Positions 52,749 to 60,615 of a stretch of 64,000 nt of DNA are shown piece by piece (the first letter of the stretch is position 1; the number at the start of each line of letters is the position of its first letter). Both the position numbers and the translations under genes were made by a program. The notes under the pieces are model-generated. The model was not told the origin of the DNA, made no database searches, and worked only from the letters and a program-made list of their open reading frames with translations. The stretch comes from JAJDTQ01 sp965204235 (GTDB lineage: Bacteria > Desulfobacterota > Binatia > UBA9968 > JAJDTQ01): NCBI GenBank assembly GCA_965204235.1, contig OZ241979.1, positions 2,046,001 through 2,110,000 of the forward strand. The letters run 5' to 3'.

Positions 52749-53528
52749 TTACAGATAGCCGTGCTGCGCGAGAAACTCGCTGACGTAGCCGTCGAAGGTC
52801 GCCGGGTCCTCGAGGCAGCATGCGTGGCCTGTGCCCGGCGCCACCCGGTGGACCGCGCCGGCGATCCTGCGGGCCATCTCCTCGCTGCCCCTGCGGGAGT
52901 TGTCGAACTCGCCGTTCACCACCAGCACGGGCATGCGCAACTCGCCCAGCCGCGGGGTCTGGTCGCGATCCTGCAGTGCCTTGAAGATCTGCACGATGGC
53001 GGCGCCGCTGAGCCTGGAGTCCCAGTCGGTGAAACGGTCGAGCAGGTAGCCGCCGAGCCTGCTCGCGGCGAACCCCGGGGCCACCAGGGCCTCCAGGTGC
53101 TCCCGGTGGAACCCGGCGACTCCTCGCGTATATCCGTCGATCCTGTGTTGGTACACGCCCGAAGGCCGACTGCCGCAACCCACCAGGATGAGCGCCTTGC
53201 ACATCTCGGGGTGGTCGAGTCCCAATTGGAGCGCCATCACGCCGCCGACGCTGATGCCCGCGACGATGGCTTCGCGGACCCCCTCCCGGCGGCACACTGC
53301 GGCCACCTCCTCGCTCATCTCTTCCACGGAAGTCCCGGTCTCCGGCTTGTCGGAGTGACCGTAGCCCCGGATGTCCACGTTGACCACCCTGAACCAGGTG
53401 GAGAAGTGCGCCGCCTGGTACATCCACAGCCGCCGGTCGAACGGGTTGGCGTGGACCAGCACCAGGGGCAGGCCCTCTCCCGACACGTCGTAATGGATGC
53501 GGACCCCGTTGACCGCGCAGTAGGGCAT
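52749..53528 (-). CDS. Alpha/beta hydrolase
   Basis: The 259 residues from ATG 53528 start MPYCAVNGVRIHYDVSGEGL. The oxyanion loop is VLVHANPFDRRLW, the nucleophile Ser is in VAGISVGGVMALQL, the acid is in VVNGEFDNSRRG and the His in APGTGHACCLEDP. It is close in layout to 3-oxoadipate enol-lactonase and related carboxylic-ester hydrolases, but the substrate cannot be read. It is cytoplasmic. The ORF extends far upstream through a REP-B repeat, which is not coding. Confidence 0.9.
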   Translation of the reverse strand: MPYCAVNGVRIHYDVSGEGLPLVLVHANPFDRRLWMYQAAHFSTWFRVVNVDIRGYGHSDKPETGTSVEEMSEEVAAVCRREGVREAIVAGISVGGVMALQLGLDHPEMCKALILVGCGSRPSGVYQHRIDGYTRGVAGFHREHLEALVAPGFAASRLGGYLLDRFTDWDSRLSGAAIVQIFKALQDRDQTPRLGELRMPVLVVNGEFDNSRRGSEEMARRIAGAVHRVAPGTGHACCLEDPATFDGYVSEFLAQHGYL

Positions 53529-53623
53529 GAGGTCTCCATAGAACTTCCCCGTCCGGGCGTCAACCGCACCGGCGGCCTCCCCGTGTTTCCCGGACGCGAT
53601 GCGCCGGACGCCCCACCCCGTCA

Positions 53624-53667
53624 TTCCCGCGAAAGCATGTCCTCGCGGAAGCGGGGGCGGGAATCCA
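53624..53667. repeat. REP-B palindrome interrupted by a 16-bp insertion
   Basis: CATTCCCGCGAAAGC is followed by an inserted ATGTCCTCGCGGAAGC and then GGGGGCGGGAATCCATC, so the palindrome is split and partly duplicated. It lies in the 284-bp gap before queC. Confidence 0.75.
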
Positions 53668-53812
53668 TCAGGGCCGGTTTCCTTTGCTCGATAGCGGATT
53701 GTAGCGGATTGCCCGCACGAGGATCGGATCGTCGTCTGCGGGTCCAAGTGCGTCGAGGTCAAGTCCCCCGCGGCGGTTGATTCCCGCGGTCCGTTGTTCC
53801 ACAATCCCTTTC

Positions 53813-54520
53813 ATGCAGCCTCACGCGGTGGTCCTGGTATCCGGCGGACTGGACAGCGCCACGACCCTCGCCATGGCCAGGGCCGAGGGGTTCGTCTGTC
53901 ACGGCGTCACCTTCGATTACGGCCAGCGGCACCGGGTGGAGATCGAGGCGGCGAAGCGCGTGGCCGCGTCCATGGGGGCGGCGTCCCACAGGGTCTGCAA
54001 CATCGACTTGCGCGCCATCGGCGGCTCCTCGCTGACGGACGGGACCGACGTGCCCAAGGACCGCCCGCCGGAGGCCATTTCGGAGGGCGTGCCCGTCACC
54101 TACGTGCCCGCGCGCAACACGATCTTCCTGTCCTTTGCCCTGGCGGTGGCGGAGGTCAGCCGCAGCCGTGACATCTTCATCGGGGTGAACGCCATCGACT
54201 ATTCCGGATACCCGGACTGCCGGCCGGAGTTCGTGCAGGCGTTCGAGGCCATGGCCAACCTCGCCACCAGGGCGGGCGTGGAAGGACATGGCTTCCGCGT
54301 CCGCACGCCGCTGGTCCATTGGAGCAAGGCGCGCATCATCGAGGAAGGGCGGCGGCTGGGGGTGGACTACGGTGAGACGGTCTCCTGCTACGACCCGGCG
54401 CCGGAGCCGCGCGCGCCCTACGGGGCAGCGGCCTGCCGTCGGTGCGACGCGTGCCTGTTGCGCGCCAGGGCCTTCGCGGAGCTCGGTATCGAGGACCCCG
54501 CGGAGGCCGGGCGGGGATAG
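53813..54520 (+). CDS. queC: 7-cyano-7-deazaguanine synthase QueC
   Basis: This 235-residue ATP-dependent enzyme makes preQ0, the precursor of queuosine in tRNA and of 7-deazaguanine DNA modifications. The P-loop SGGLDSATTLAMA, FDYGQRHRVEIEAAKR and VPARNTIFLSFAL are present, as is the zinc site SCYD...CRRCDACLLRARAF with four Cys. The usual CGxCDxC reads CRRCDAC. ATG 53813 is chosen because upstream ATG 53777 lacks conserved sequence. No queD, queE or queF is adjacent. Confidence 0.94.
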   Translation: MQPHAVVLVSGGLDSATTLAMARAEGFVCHGVTFDYGQRHRVEIEAAKRVAASMGAASHRVCNIDLRAIGGSSLTDGTDVPKDRPPEAISEGVPVTYVPARNTIFLSFALAVAEVSRSRDIFIGVNAIDYSGYPDCRPEFVQAFEAMANLATRAGVEGHGFRVRTPLVHWSKARIIEEGRRLGVDYGETVSCYDPAPEPRAPYGAAACRRCDACLLRARAFAELGIEDPAEAGRG

Positions 54521-54627
54521 GGAGGAGGGTTGCCGCGCGGGACCCCATGCGCGCAGGACCGACGCCGCGGGTATCACCGCGCGCACGGCGCTCACGTCCA
54601 GGACCCGTCACACGCCCCGGAGCAGGA

Positions 54628-55626
54628 ATGATGCAGTATCGGACGCTCGGCAGCACCGGCCTCAGGGTCTCGGAAATCGGCTTCGGGTGCGGCAACGTCG
54701 GCGGCTTGATGGTGGACGGGATCCCCGGGGAACAACTCGACGCCGTGCGCCATGCAACGTCCCTGGGCGTCAACTATTTCGACACGGCCCGCGCTTACGG
54801 GGAGGGCAAGTCGGAGACGAACCTCGGGCGCGTGCTGGACGAGGTCGGGGATGATGTGGTCGTTTCCACCAAGATCCGCTTGGAGGCGGACGCGCTGCCG
54901 GACATCGCCGCGGCGGCCGCGGCCCACGTGGAGCAGGGGCTTGCGCGGCTCGGGCGGGACTCGGTGCACTTGATCCAGCTCCACACCCGTCTTGCCGCGA
55001 GCCGGGAGTCCGGGCGCTTCGGCATGACCGCGGACGAGGTGCTCGGGCCGGGCGGCGTCGTCGAAGCGTTCCGGCGGCTGCGGGACCGGGGCCGTGTGCA
55101 GTTCTTCGGGTTCACCGGCCTGGGCGACGTAGACGTCATCGAGGCGCTGGTCGATAGCGGCGAGTTCCATTCCTTCCAGGCCTACTACAACCTGCTCAAC
55201 CCCAGCGCCGGGCAGACCGTGCCCCCGGACTTCAGCGCCCTCGACTACCGCGGGATCATCGACCGGGCCGCGGCCCGGGGCATGGGAGTGGTGGTCATCC
55301 GGGTGCTGGCCGCAGGCGTGCTCAGCGCCGCCCCGGAATCGGGCGGCGGCACGGGCCGCGAACCGCTTTCCGCAGGGTCCGACTACGAACGGGACGTGTT
55401 CCGGGCGCGGCAACTGGGTTTCCTCAAGGACCACGGTCCGGCGTCACTGTCCCAGGCCGCCATCCGCTTCGCCCTCATGAAGCCCCAGGTGAGCACCGTA
55501 CTGGTGGGCTTTTCCAACCGCCGGCAGATCGACGAGGCCGCCGCCTGCTCCGGCGCCGGCCCCTTGCCCGCCCCGGCCATGGCGCGTCTCCGCGAGCTCT
55601 GGGACCGGGACTTCGGAGTCCGGTAG
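54628..55626 (+). CDS. Aldo/keto reductase
   Basis: The 332-residue NADPH-dependent TIM-barrel oxidoreductase starts MMQYRTLGSTGLRVSEIGFG. The catalytic Asp is in GVNYFDTARAYGEGKSETNL, the Lys in VVVSTKIRLEADALP and the His in SVHLIQLHTRL. The cofactor end is STVLVGFSNRRQIDEAA. ATG 54628 and 54631 are both possible, behind a GGAGCAGGA ribosome site. The substrate is unknown. The upstream open frame to 54442 overlaps queC and is not real. Confidence 0.9.
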   Translation: MMQYRTLGSTGLRVSEIGFGCGNVGGLMVDGIPGEQLDAVRHATSLGVNYFDTARAYGEGKSETNLGRVLDEVGDDVVVSTKIRLEADALPDIAAAAAAHVEQGLARLGRDSVHLIQLHTRLAASRESGRFGMTADEVLGPGGVVEAFRRLRDRGRVQFFGFTGLGDVDVIEALVDSGEFHSFQAYYNLLNPSAGQTVPPDFSALDYRGIIDRAAARGMGVVVIRVLAAGVLSAAPESGGGTGREPLSAGSDYERDVFRARQLGFLKDHGPASLSQAAIRFALMKPQVSTVLVGFSNRRQIDEAAACSGAGPLPAPAMARLRELWDRDFGVR

Positions 55627-55637
55627 AAGCGGCGAGA

Positions 55638-55731
55638 AGCGCGTCCTTCGACTTCGCTTCGCTACGCTCAGGACGAACAGGGGTTCTTTGCTACGCTACG
55701 CTCAGGACGAACGGGGCAATTGTTCAGAGGT
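55638..55731. repeat. REP-A array (two copies, reverse)
   Basis: A reverse unit (GCGTCCTTCGACTTCGCTTC) followed by a shortened one ending GGGGCAATTGTTCAGAGGTT. It lies between the aldo/keto reductase and the small antitoxin gene. Confidence 0.85.
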
Positions 55732-55810
55732 TCCCCGGATCAGGTTGACAATGGATTTGCCCGTGGTAGGGACAGTAGAAGGCATCGCCTGTCTGTAGGG
55801 AGGTTGCAAC

Positions 55811-56026
55811 ATGTCGCGAAAGGATACTTGCGAATACCGTCTGTCGGAAGTCACTCAGGGCGCTGAACCCAACAAAACCGGCAGTCCAGGAGAAAGACTC
55901 GAAACACCGGCGTTCCGGGTTGTCCCGAATCGCAGCGCCCTCGTTCCTGGCATCGACCCCACGAGGCTGAAACAGATCAACGACCAACTCCAGACCGAAG
56001 ACTTCATTGAATCGGCTAACAAGTGA
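55811..56026 (+). CDS. Probable antitoxin partner of a VapC remnant
   Basis: The 71 residues from ATG 55811 (behind AGGGAGG) read MSRKDTCEYRLSEVTQGAEP to DPTRLKQINDQLQTEDFIES and overlap the next start by GTGA. No strong family motif is visible. The position, size and the C-terminal helix ending DFIESANK fit the antitoxins found before PIN toxins of this type. Its toxin partner is truncated, so it may now be without a target. Confidence 0.65.
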   Translation: MSRKDTCEYRLSEVTQGAEPNKTGSPGERLETPAFRVVPNRSALVPGIDPTRLKQINDQLQTEDFIESANK

Positions 56027-56184
56027 TCATCCCTGACCTCAACCTGTTGATCTATGCCTACAACGAGGGTGCACGCTTGCACGCCCCGGCCAAGCGCTGG
56101 TGGGAAGACCTGCTCAACGGCGCAGATTGCGTGGATCGAGAAGGATCATCCGAGATGGAGATGTTTGTACAACGAGAGCGATGA
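56023..56184 (+). pseudogene. vapC: VapC-type toxin truncated by a REP-B element
   Basis: GTG 56023 gives VIIPDLNLLIYAYNEGARLH and APAKRWWEDLLNG, the N-terminal third of a PIN-domain toxin, including the first Asp. From about 56118 the sequence is the extended REP-B block (also at 40405-40497), which adds about 21 foreign residues and a TGA at 56182. The remaining PIN acidic residues are missing, so it should be inactive. Confidence 0.85.
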
Positions 56185-56215
56185 AACTGGATTCCCGCTT
56201 TCGCGGGAATGACGG
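56133..56215. repeat. Extended REP-B unit inside vapC
   Basis: GATGTTTGTACAACGAGAGC, GATGAAACTG and the palindrome GATTCCCGCTTTCGCGGGAA. It aligns with 40405-40497. The CCCACACAAAAGCCGGAAGA motif follows at 56265. Up to 56372 nothing else is seen. Confidence 0.85.
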
Positions 56216-56372
56216 GGCAGGGTCTGCGGAGCAGGGGCGGCATGATCCCTTTCCCTCCTACCTTACCCACACAAAAGCCGGAAGAGCCCATAACCCCATG
56301 CCCGGGGCATGGTCAAAGCAGGAGGCAGGAGCCGTTGGTCAGGAATGAGCGGCGAGCGACCGGGGACGGGGG

Positions 56373-57956
56373 TCAGGAGGCCCGCTCCACGTCGAAGGCG
56401 GCGATGTTGCGGGCTGCCTTGCTGAACTCCACCCCGATCAGATGGACGGGCTGGCCCGGGCTGCGGTACTTGTCCGCGTAGCCCCTGGCCTTCAACTGCG
56501 CCATGGCCTCGCCGGTGGGTTCCTCCTCCACGGTCTTGAACCCGAACACGTAGATGGCGCCGTCGAAGCGCACGGTCATGTCCGTGGGCCTGACGAGGGG
56601 GCTGTCCTCCGCCATGAGTTCGAAGCCCTGGGCGGCGAAGCAGGAGTAGATGACGCTGGCGTAGTAGCCCTTGTACTCATCCTCGTACTCCTGGATGGCG
56701 TTCTTGACGTGCCACTGGTAGGGGATGCCGGCGAAGATGTCCCGGAACAACGTCTCCAGGCCGGTGAAGTCGTTGGCGGCCAGCAGTTTGCGAAGGGAAC
56801 TGTCCAGGAACGTCTGCATCGAGTCGTGGGGCAGCAGGGCCATGAGCATGTGCTCGTTCAGGTTCTGGCGCACTTCCTGGTTGGGGTAGCCCAGCCGGTA
56901 GCGGGTGAAGCCGTTCCGGTTCTTTTCGTCGAGGATCGTGAGGTAGCCGGTCTGGAACAGCAGCGTCTCGATGGCCATCTCCCCCACGTCGAAGGACGAG
57001 AGCAGGCTTTCGTCGCCGACCATGCAGTCCAGGTCCAGGGACGAGAGGCCGCGTCGTATCAGGTTGTCGATGAGGAACTTGGGGGACCCGGTCTCGGACC
57101 AGTGGTCCCTGAACTCGCGGGTGTCGAACAACGGCAGTATGTCGAAGGGGTTATAGAGCTTCTCGCCGCTCCGCCAGGAGTAGCCGTAGTACCAGCGGCG
57201 TATCTCGTCCCGGTCGAGCCCGGGCAGTTCCGGCGCGAACACGCTGTCCAGGTCCGTTTCCGTGAAGCCGCAGATGGCGGAATAGCGCGGGTCCAGGCTG
57301 ATGTTGATGAGGTTGTTGAGGCCGGAGAAGATGCCCGCGGTGGAGAACCTGGTGACGCCGGTGAGAAGCGTGAACTGGATGTGGGCGTCGCAGGACTTGA
57401 CGGTGGAGTACAGGCCGCTCAGGAAGCTCTGGTTGGCCTTGGCTGCCTCGGGCTTGTCCAGCACGTCGAGTATGGGCTTGTCGTACTCGTCCACCAACAC
57501 CGCCACCCGTTGCCCGCTGCGCTCGTGCAGGGTCTGCAGCAGGTGATCGAAGCGGGCCGACGCCGTGTCGTAGCGGCCTTCGATCCCTGTCTCCCTTTCG
57601 ATGGTGTACAACTGGTCCATCGCGTCCTCGGCCGCCAATCCCGGATCGTCGAAGGGTCCCGCGCCGAAGCTGAGCCGCACTACCGGCCGGCGCACGTTCC
57701 AGTCCCATTGGTCGTGGATGGCGAGTCCCCGGAACAGTTCCTCGCTGCCCTTGAACAGCTCCTTGATGGTGTCCAGCAGCAGGCTCTTGCCGAAGCGCCG
57801 TGGGCGGGCGAGGACGTAGTACTTGCCCTCGTCCACCAGCCGCCCGATCCAGGGGGTCTTGTCCACGTAGTAGTAGCCCTCTTCACGGATTTCGCGGAAG
57901 GTCTGGACGCCGATGGGCAGCTTGTGCTTGGCGGCGCTGTGGTCGGGAAGGCTCAT
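56373..57956 (-). CDS. DUF1703-type ATPase/nuclease (AAA-ATPase-like plus PD-(D/E)XK fold)
   Basis: The 527 residues start at ATG 57956 (MSLPDHSAAKHKLPIGVQTF). The AAA-ATPase-like domain has KTPWIGRLVDEGKYYVLARP, the P-loop RRFGKSLLLDTIKELF and VAVLVDEYDKPILDVLD. The C-terminal PDDEXK_9-type domain has TDMTVRFDGAIYVFGFKTVE followed by AMAQLKARGYADKYR. The catalytic E-x-K is usually FEFK; here it is FGFK, so the Glu is lost. The family is abundant and often multi-copy in anaerobes and uncultured bacteria; its function is unknown, and a defence or mobile-element role has been suggested. Confidence 0.9.
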   Translation of the reverse strand: MSLPDHSAAKHKLPIGVQTFREIREEGYYYVDKTPWIGRLVDEGKYYVLARPRRFGKSLLLDTIKELFKGSEELFRGLAIHDQWDWNVRRPVVRLSFGAGPFDDPGLAAEDAMDQLYTIERETGIEGRYDTASARFDHLLQTLHERSGQRVAVLVDEYDKPILDVLDKPEAAKANQSFLSGLYSTVKSCDAHIQFTLLTGVTRFSTAGIFSGLNNLINISLDPRYSAICGFTETDLDSVFAPELPGLDRDEIRRWYYGYSWRSGEKLYNPFDILPLFDTREFRDHWSETGSPKFLIDNLIRRGLSSLDLDCMVGDESLLSSFDVGEMAIETLLFQTGYLTILDEKNRNGFTRYRLGYPNQEVRQNLNEHMLMALLPHDSMQTFLDSSLRKLLAANDFTGLETLFRDIFAGIPYQWHVKNAIQEYEDEYKGYYASVIYSCFAAQGFELMAEDSPLVRPTDMTVRFDGAIYVFGFKTVEEEPTGEAMAQLKARGYADKYRSPGQPVHLIGVEFSKAARNIAAFDVERAS

Positions 57957-58160
57957 GGGGACACCATACCCTCTTGCCAAAGCGGGGTCAAAGCCGGCAG
58001 GATGAGCATCTCCACGCCGCCTTCCACAGGCCCCGCGGCCATCCACCCACATGGGCCGGACGGCCAGGATCCACGCGCCGGTTACTCCCTTGTCCATATC
58101 GTCGAGGAACGCATCGACTGTGGCGCTTGACACTATTAGTGTCACATACTATCATGCCTT

Positions 58161-58442
58161 GTGATCCAGAGTTACCGGGACTCCGACACCGAAGCGGTCG
58201 CCAAGCGGGAGCGATGCGGGAAGTTCCCTGCGGACATCCAGCGTCGCGCACAGGCCAAGCTGATGATCCTGAACAACGCCGAGGACTTGAATGACTTGCG
58301 CGTCCCGCCGGGGAATCGCCTGGAGGCGCTATCGGGAAATCGAAAGGGCCAGCACAGCATCCGCATCAACGATCGGTGGAGGCTCTGCTTCGTCTGGAAG
58401 CAGGGGAACCCCCATCAGGTCGAAATCGTCGATTACCCCTGA
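58161..58442 (+). CDS. higB: HigB-type toxin (RelE superfamily)
   Basis: The 93-residue RelE-fold endoribonuclease cuts ribosome-bound mRNA. Landmarks are RERCGKFPADIQRRAQAKLM, NDLRVPPGNRLEALSGNRKG, and HSIRINDRWRLCFVWKQG with the catalytic Arg/His region, ending VEIVDYP. It starts at GTG 58161 with no clear Shine-Dalgarno sequence. The toxin precedes the antitoxin gene, the usual higBA order; the gap is about 40 bp. Confidence 0.92.
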   Translation: MIQSYRDSDTEAVAKRERCGKFPADIQRRAQAKLMILNNAEDLNDLRVPPGNRLEALSGNRKGQHSIRINDRWRLCFVWKQGNPHQVEIVDYP

Positions 58443-58481
58443 GGTCGGCAGTTTCCGACGGAACGAAAGGAAGCAAACCAC

Positions 58482-58850
58482 ATGGCCGCACGGACCGCAC
58501 GCGGGTCGAAGAAACTGCCTCCCATCCACCCCGGCAGGATTCTCGACGAGGAGTTCCTCCGTCCCATGAACGTCACCCAGTACCGGCTGGCCAAGGCCAT
58601 CGGCGTCGATCCCCGGCGGATCCACGCGATTGTCCGAGGCGAGCGCGCCATCACCGCGGAGACGGCCCTGCTGTTCTCGCGCTTTTTCGGCAACTCCGCC
58701 AAGTTCTGGATGGGCCTCCAGAACCAGTACGACCTGGAGCGGGAGCAGGAACGTCTGGCGGATCGGATCGAACATATCCCCGAGTACATTCCCCGGAAGA
58801 CGCCTGACCGCTCCTCCGCCGCCCCTGGATTCCCGCTTTCGCGGGAATGA
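58482..58850 (+). CDS. higA: HigA-type antitoxin with REP-derived C terminus
   Basis: The 122-residue XRE-family antitoxin has an HTH in LDEEFLRPMNVTQYRLAKAI, GVDPRRIHAIVRGERAITAE and FFGNSAKFWMGLQNQYDLER. The last residues, GFPLSRE and the stop, are encoded by a REP-B palindrome (58825-58852), so the natural C terminus was replaced or extended. The toxin-binding N-terminal and DNA-binding parts are intact. It should repress its own promoter. Confidence 0.9.
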   Translation: MAARTARGSKKLPPIHPGRILDEEFLRPMNVTQYRLAKAIGVDPRRIHAIVRGERAITAETALLFSRFFGNSAKFWMGLQNQYDLEREQERLADRIEHIPEYIPRKTPDRSSAAPGFPLSRE

Positions 58851-58852
58851 CC
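58825..58852. repeat. REP-B palindrome at 3' end of higA
   Basis: GATTCCCGCTTTCGCGGGAA followed by TGACCGG. The TGA of the repeat is the higA stop codon. Confidence 0.9.
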
Positions 58853-58910
58853 GGGAAGATGCGAGGGAAAGACAGCATGGCTGGAACGCATCCTGAAACC
58901 TGCGACGGCG

Positions 58911-58948
58911 CGCCCTCGCACGACCCGGCCAAGCGCTGGTGGAAGACC
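58911..58948 (+). pseudogene. Short fragment of the vapC gene
   Basis: CGACCCGGCCAAGCGCTGGT and GGAAGACC, encoding HDPAKRWW, match 56071-56110 of the truncated vapC with one base missing. It lies 60 bp after a REP-B palindrome. Confidence 0.6.
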
Positions 58949-59003
58949 TTCGGACGCCCCGCCCCAAGGCCGCCGGGGATGTCGAAACCGGAGAACTCGC
59001 AGG

Positions 59004-59549
59004 TCAGTTCGCCTGGTCCTGGAAGCGGGAGAGCAGCCCCTCGGTCGCCGGGGTCTTCAGTTCTTCGATGATGAGTTGGCAGATGCGGATGCCGGGGGCG
59101 AGCCGACAGACGAAGGGGCCGACGTTGGATATTTCCAGGCGGATGGCGCCGCGGAAGTCGGCGTGGACGGTAGGAGCGGTTTGGTGAACTGATAGGCCGA
59201 ATCTGGCCAGGGAACTCCTGCCTTCGACCCGTGCCGCAAGGTGCAAGGGCATTTCGATTCGCTCCACGGTGCTGGACAACACGAAACCCCCAGGATTCAG
59301 GTCCAGGTATTCGCCGGCCGCGAGTTCCTTTTCGGTTCCGTAGCGTTCCACGATCTCTTCCGGGTCGGCCTCGTCCACCACGACCAAGATGCTGGCCCCT
59401 GGGGTTGGTTTGCTGAAAACCGAGAAGCGGTTTGCCAACCGCAAGTCCACTGCGGAGGTGGAAAACATCTCGACTTCAGGGTTCGGATCAATGAGCAGGT
59501 CACCGGATTCCAGGGCATTCACGATGTCCGGCTTCCCGTAGATCGACAT
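59004..59549 (-). CDS. dcd: dCTP deaminase / dUTPase family protein
   Basis: The 181-residue trimeric-fold protein converts dCTP to dUTP or hydrolyses dUTP. The active-site motifs are ARVEGRSSLARFGLSVHQTA (Ser and Arg) and FRGAIRLEISNVGPFVCRL (the catalytic Glu in RLEISN), with ICQLIIEEL near the end. The N terminus MSIYGKPDIVNALESGDLLI is typical of Dcd. ATG 59549 shares one base with the stop of the upstream gene (TGATG). This links to thymidylate supply, as does the ThyX-like gene at the window's left edge. Confidence 0.9.
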   Translation of the reverse strand: MSIYGKPDIVNALESGDLLIDPNPEVEMFSTSAVDLRLANRFSVFSKPTPGASILVVVDEADPEEIVERYGTEKELAAGEYLDLNPGGFVLSSTVERIEMPLHLAARVEGRSSLARFGLSVHQTAPTVHADFRGAIRLEISNVGPFVCRLAPGIRICQLIIEELKTPATEGLLSRFQDQAN

Positions 59550-59875
59550 CACCACCACCCGTCCACGACGACTGTATTCTGGTCAGCTTTCGGGACCCGC
59601 AGGTACTCCGTGGACTGGAAGGTTTCGTGGGGGATCAGGACGTACCAGTCTCCGTTGGCGAAGTCCCCGACGATAAAGGCCTTGAGCCATTTCTCATCGA
59701 CGTTGACGGCGTAGTCGGGCATCCAGCCGTGGAACTTCTTCTCGCCCAGAGCAAAGGAGACCGTGGCTTCGTCGTGGAACATGGTGCTGGGTTTGGCCTT
59801 GTCCAGCTTGATCTTGACCGGAGCGGCCTCGGGCCGGTCGTCGGGCCAGTCCCAACCGTTTGCCTGGTGTGCCAT
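59549..59875 (-). CDS. Hypothetical protein coupled to dcd, 108 aa
   Basis: ATG 59875 is preceded by AGGAGAGGAGA. The soluble protein reads MAHQANGWDWPDDRPEAAPV, FHDEATVSFALGEKKFHGWM and VDEKWLKAFIVGDFANGDWY, and ends VDGWW. I do not recognise it. The tight overlap with dcd (shared base of stop and start) implies co-translation and a functional link, perhaps in nucleotide metabolism. Confidence 0.75.
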   Translation of the reverse strand: MAHQANGWDWPDDRPEAAPVKIKLDKAKPSTMFHDEATVSFALGEKKFHGWMPDYAVNVDEKWLKAFIVGDFANGDWYVLIPHETFQSTEYLRVPKADQNTVVVDGWW

Positions 59876-59950
59876 GGGATATCTCCTCTCCTGAAAATAC
59901 CGTACTCCTTTGCCAAAGCGGGTTCAAGGCCGATCTACGGTCCGGCCCCG

Positions 59951-60271
59951 TCACCGGTTCTGCGCAATCCGCTGCACGTGCTCCCTTACCACTTCGGGCG
60001 GGCAGAGTTTGACGAACCCCTTGAGTCCCAGGAAGAGCAGCAACAGGTCGTCGACGTGTCCCAGGGCCGGGATCAGGTCAGGCATCAGGTCGGTGGGCAG
60101 GATCAGGTAGGCGAACACGCTCAACGCCAGCAGCTTGGCCTTGACTCCGACCCGCGGGTCCTTGAACAGGCGCCAGAACAACCGCGCGAAATTGGGCAGG
60201 TGCTGCGCCAGCCCCAGCAGCCGCCGGGGACCCATGCGCAAGAGGTAGGCGAGGGAGCCGAGCCGGATCAT
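59951..60271 (-). CDS. DUF1232 (YkvA-like) membrane protein
   Basis: The 106 residues from ATG 60271 (MIRLGSLAYLLRMGPRRLLG) carry the DUF1232 core RLFKDPRVGVKAKLLALSVF, AYLILPTDLMPDLIPALGHV and DDLLLLFLGLKGFVKLCPP. Two short membrane helices are likely. The function is unknown. The ATG at 60316 is a less likely alternative. Confidence 0.85.
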   Translation of the reverse strand: MIRLGSLAYLLRMGPRRLLGLAQHLPNFARLFWRLFKDPRVGVKAKLLALSVFAYLILPTDLMPDLIPALGHVDDLLLLFLGLKGFVKLCPPEVVREHVQRIAQNR

Positions 60272-60439
60272 GGCGTGACCGCGGGAGAGGATAACCGCGG
60301 GGCGGTTCGGTGTCAACGGCCAGAACCTTCCGATGCAGGGCCACGTGGAGGAAGGGCAGGCTTTCGTACAGGAAACTGGCCAGTCCTGACCAAAAACGCG
60401 AGGTCAGGAGCCACATGAAGGAGGAGGCTTTCCGTACAG

Positions 60440-60503
60440 GAAACCCTGGACAACCGTCCCCGTTCGTCCTGAGCGTAGCGAAGCGAAGTCGAAGGACGCG
60501 CTT
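60440..60503. repeat. REP-A copy upstream of zwf
   Basis: A forward unit GAAACCCTGGACAACCGTCC with the core, ending GAAGGACGCGCTTC. Before it, GGCTTTCGTACAGGAAAC at 60356-60373 is repeated with one extra base at 60425-60443. The 344-bp gap 60272-60615 holds nothing else. Confidence 0.85.
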
Positions 60504-60615
60504 CTGACGCCCGGGGCGGCCGTGTCCCTCGGCGGGCCGTTTTTGACAACTCTCGGGGTTCGCGCTACTTGTAGCCCTCTGTTTGTCTCTGTTTGTGCTT
60601 TCGAGGAGAACGCGG

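Noticed and set aside
53529..53804. An N-terminal extension of the alpha/beta hydrolase to 53804
   Set aside because: The extension is translated REP-B and promoter sequence; the ATG at 53528 matches the family's N terminus.
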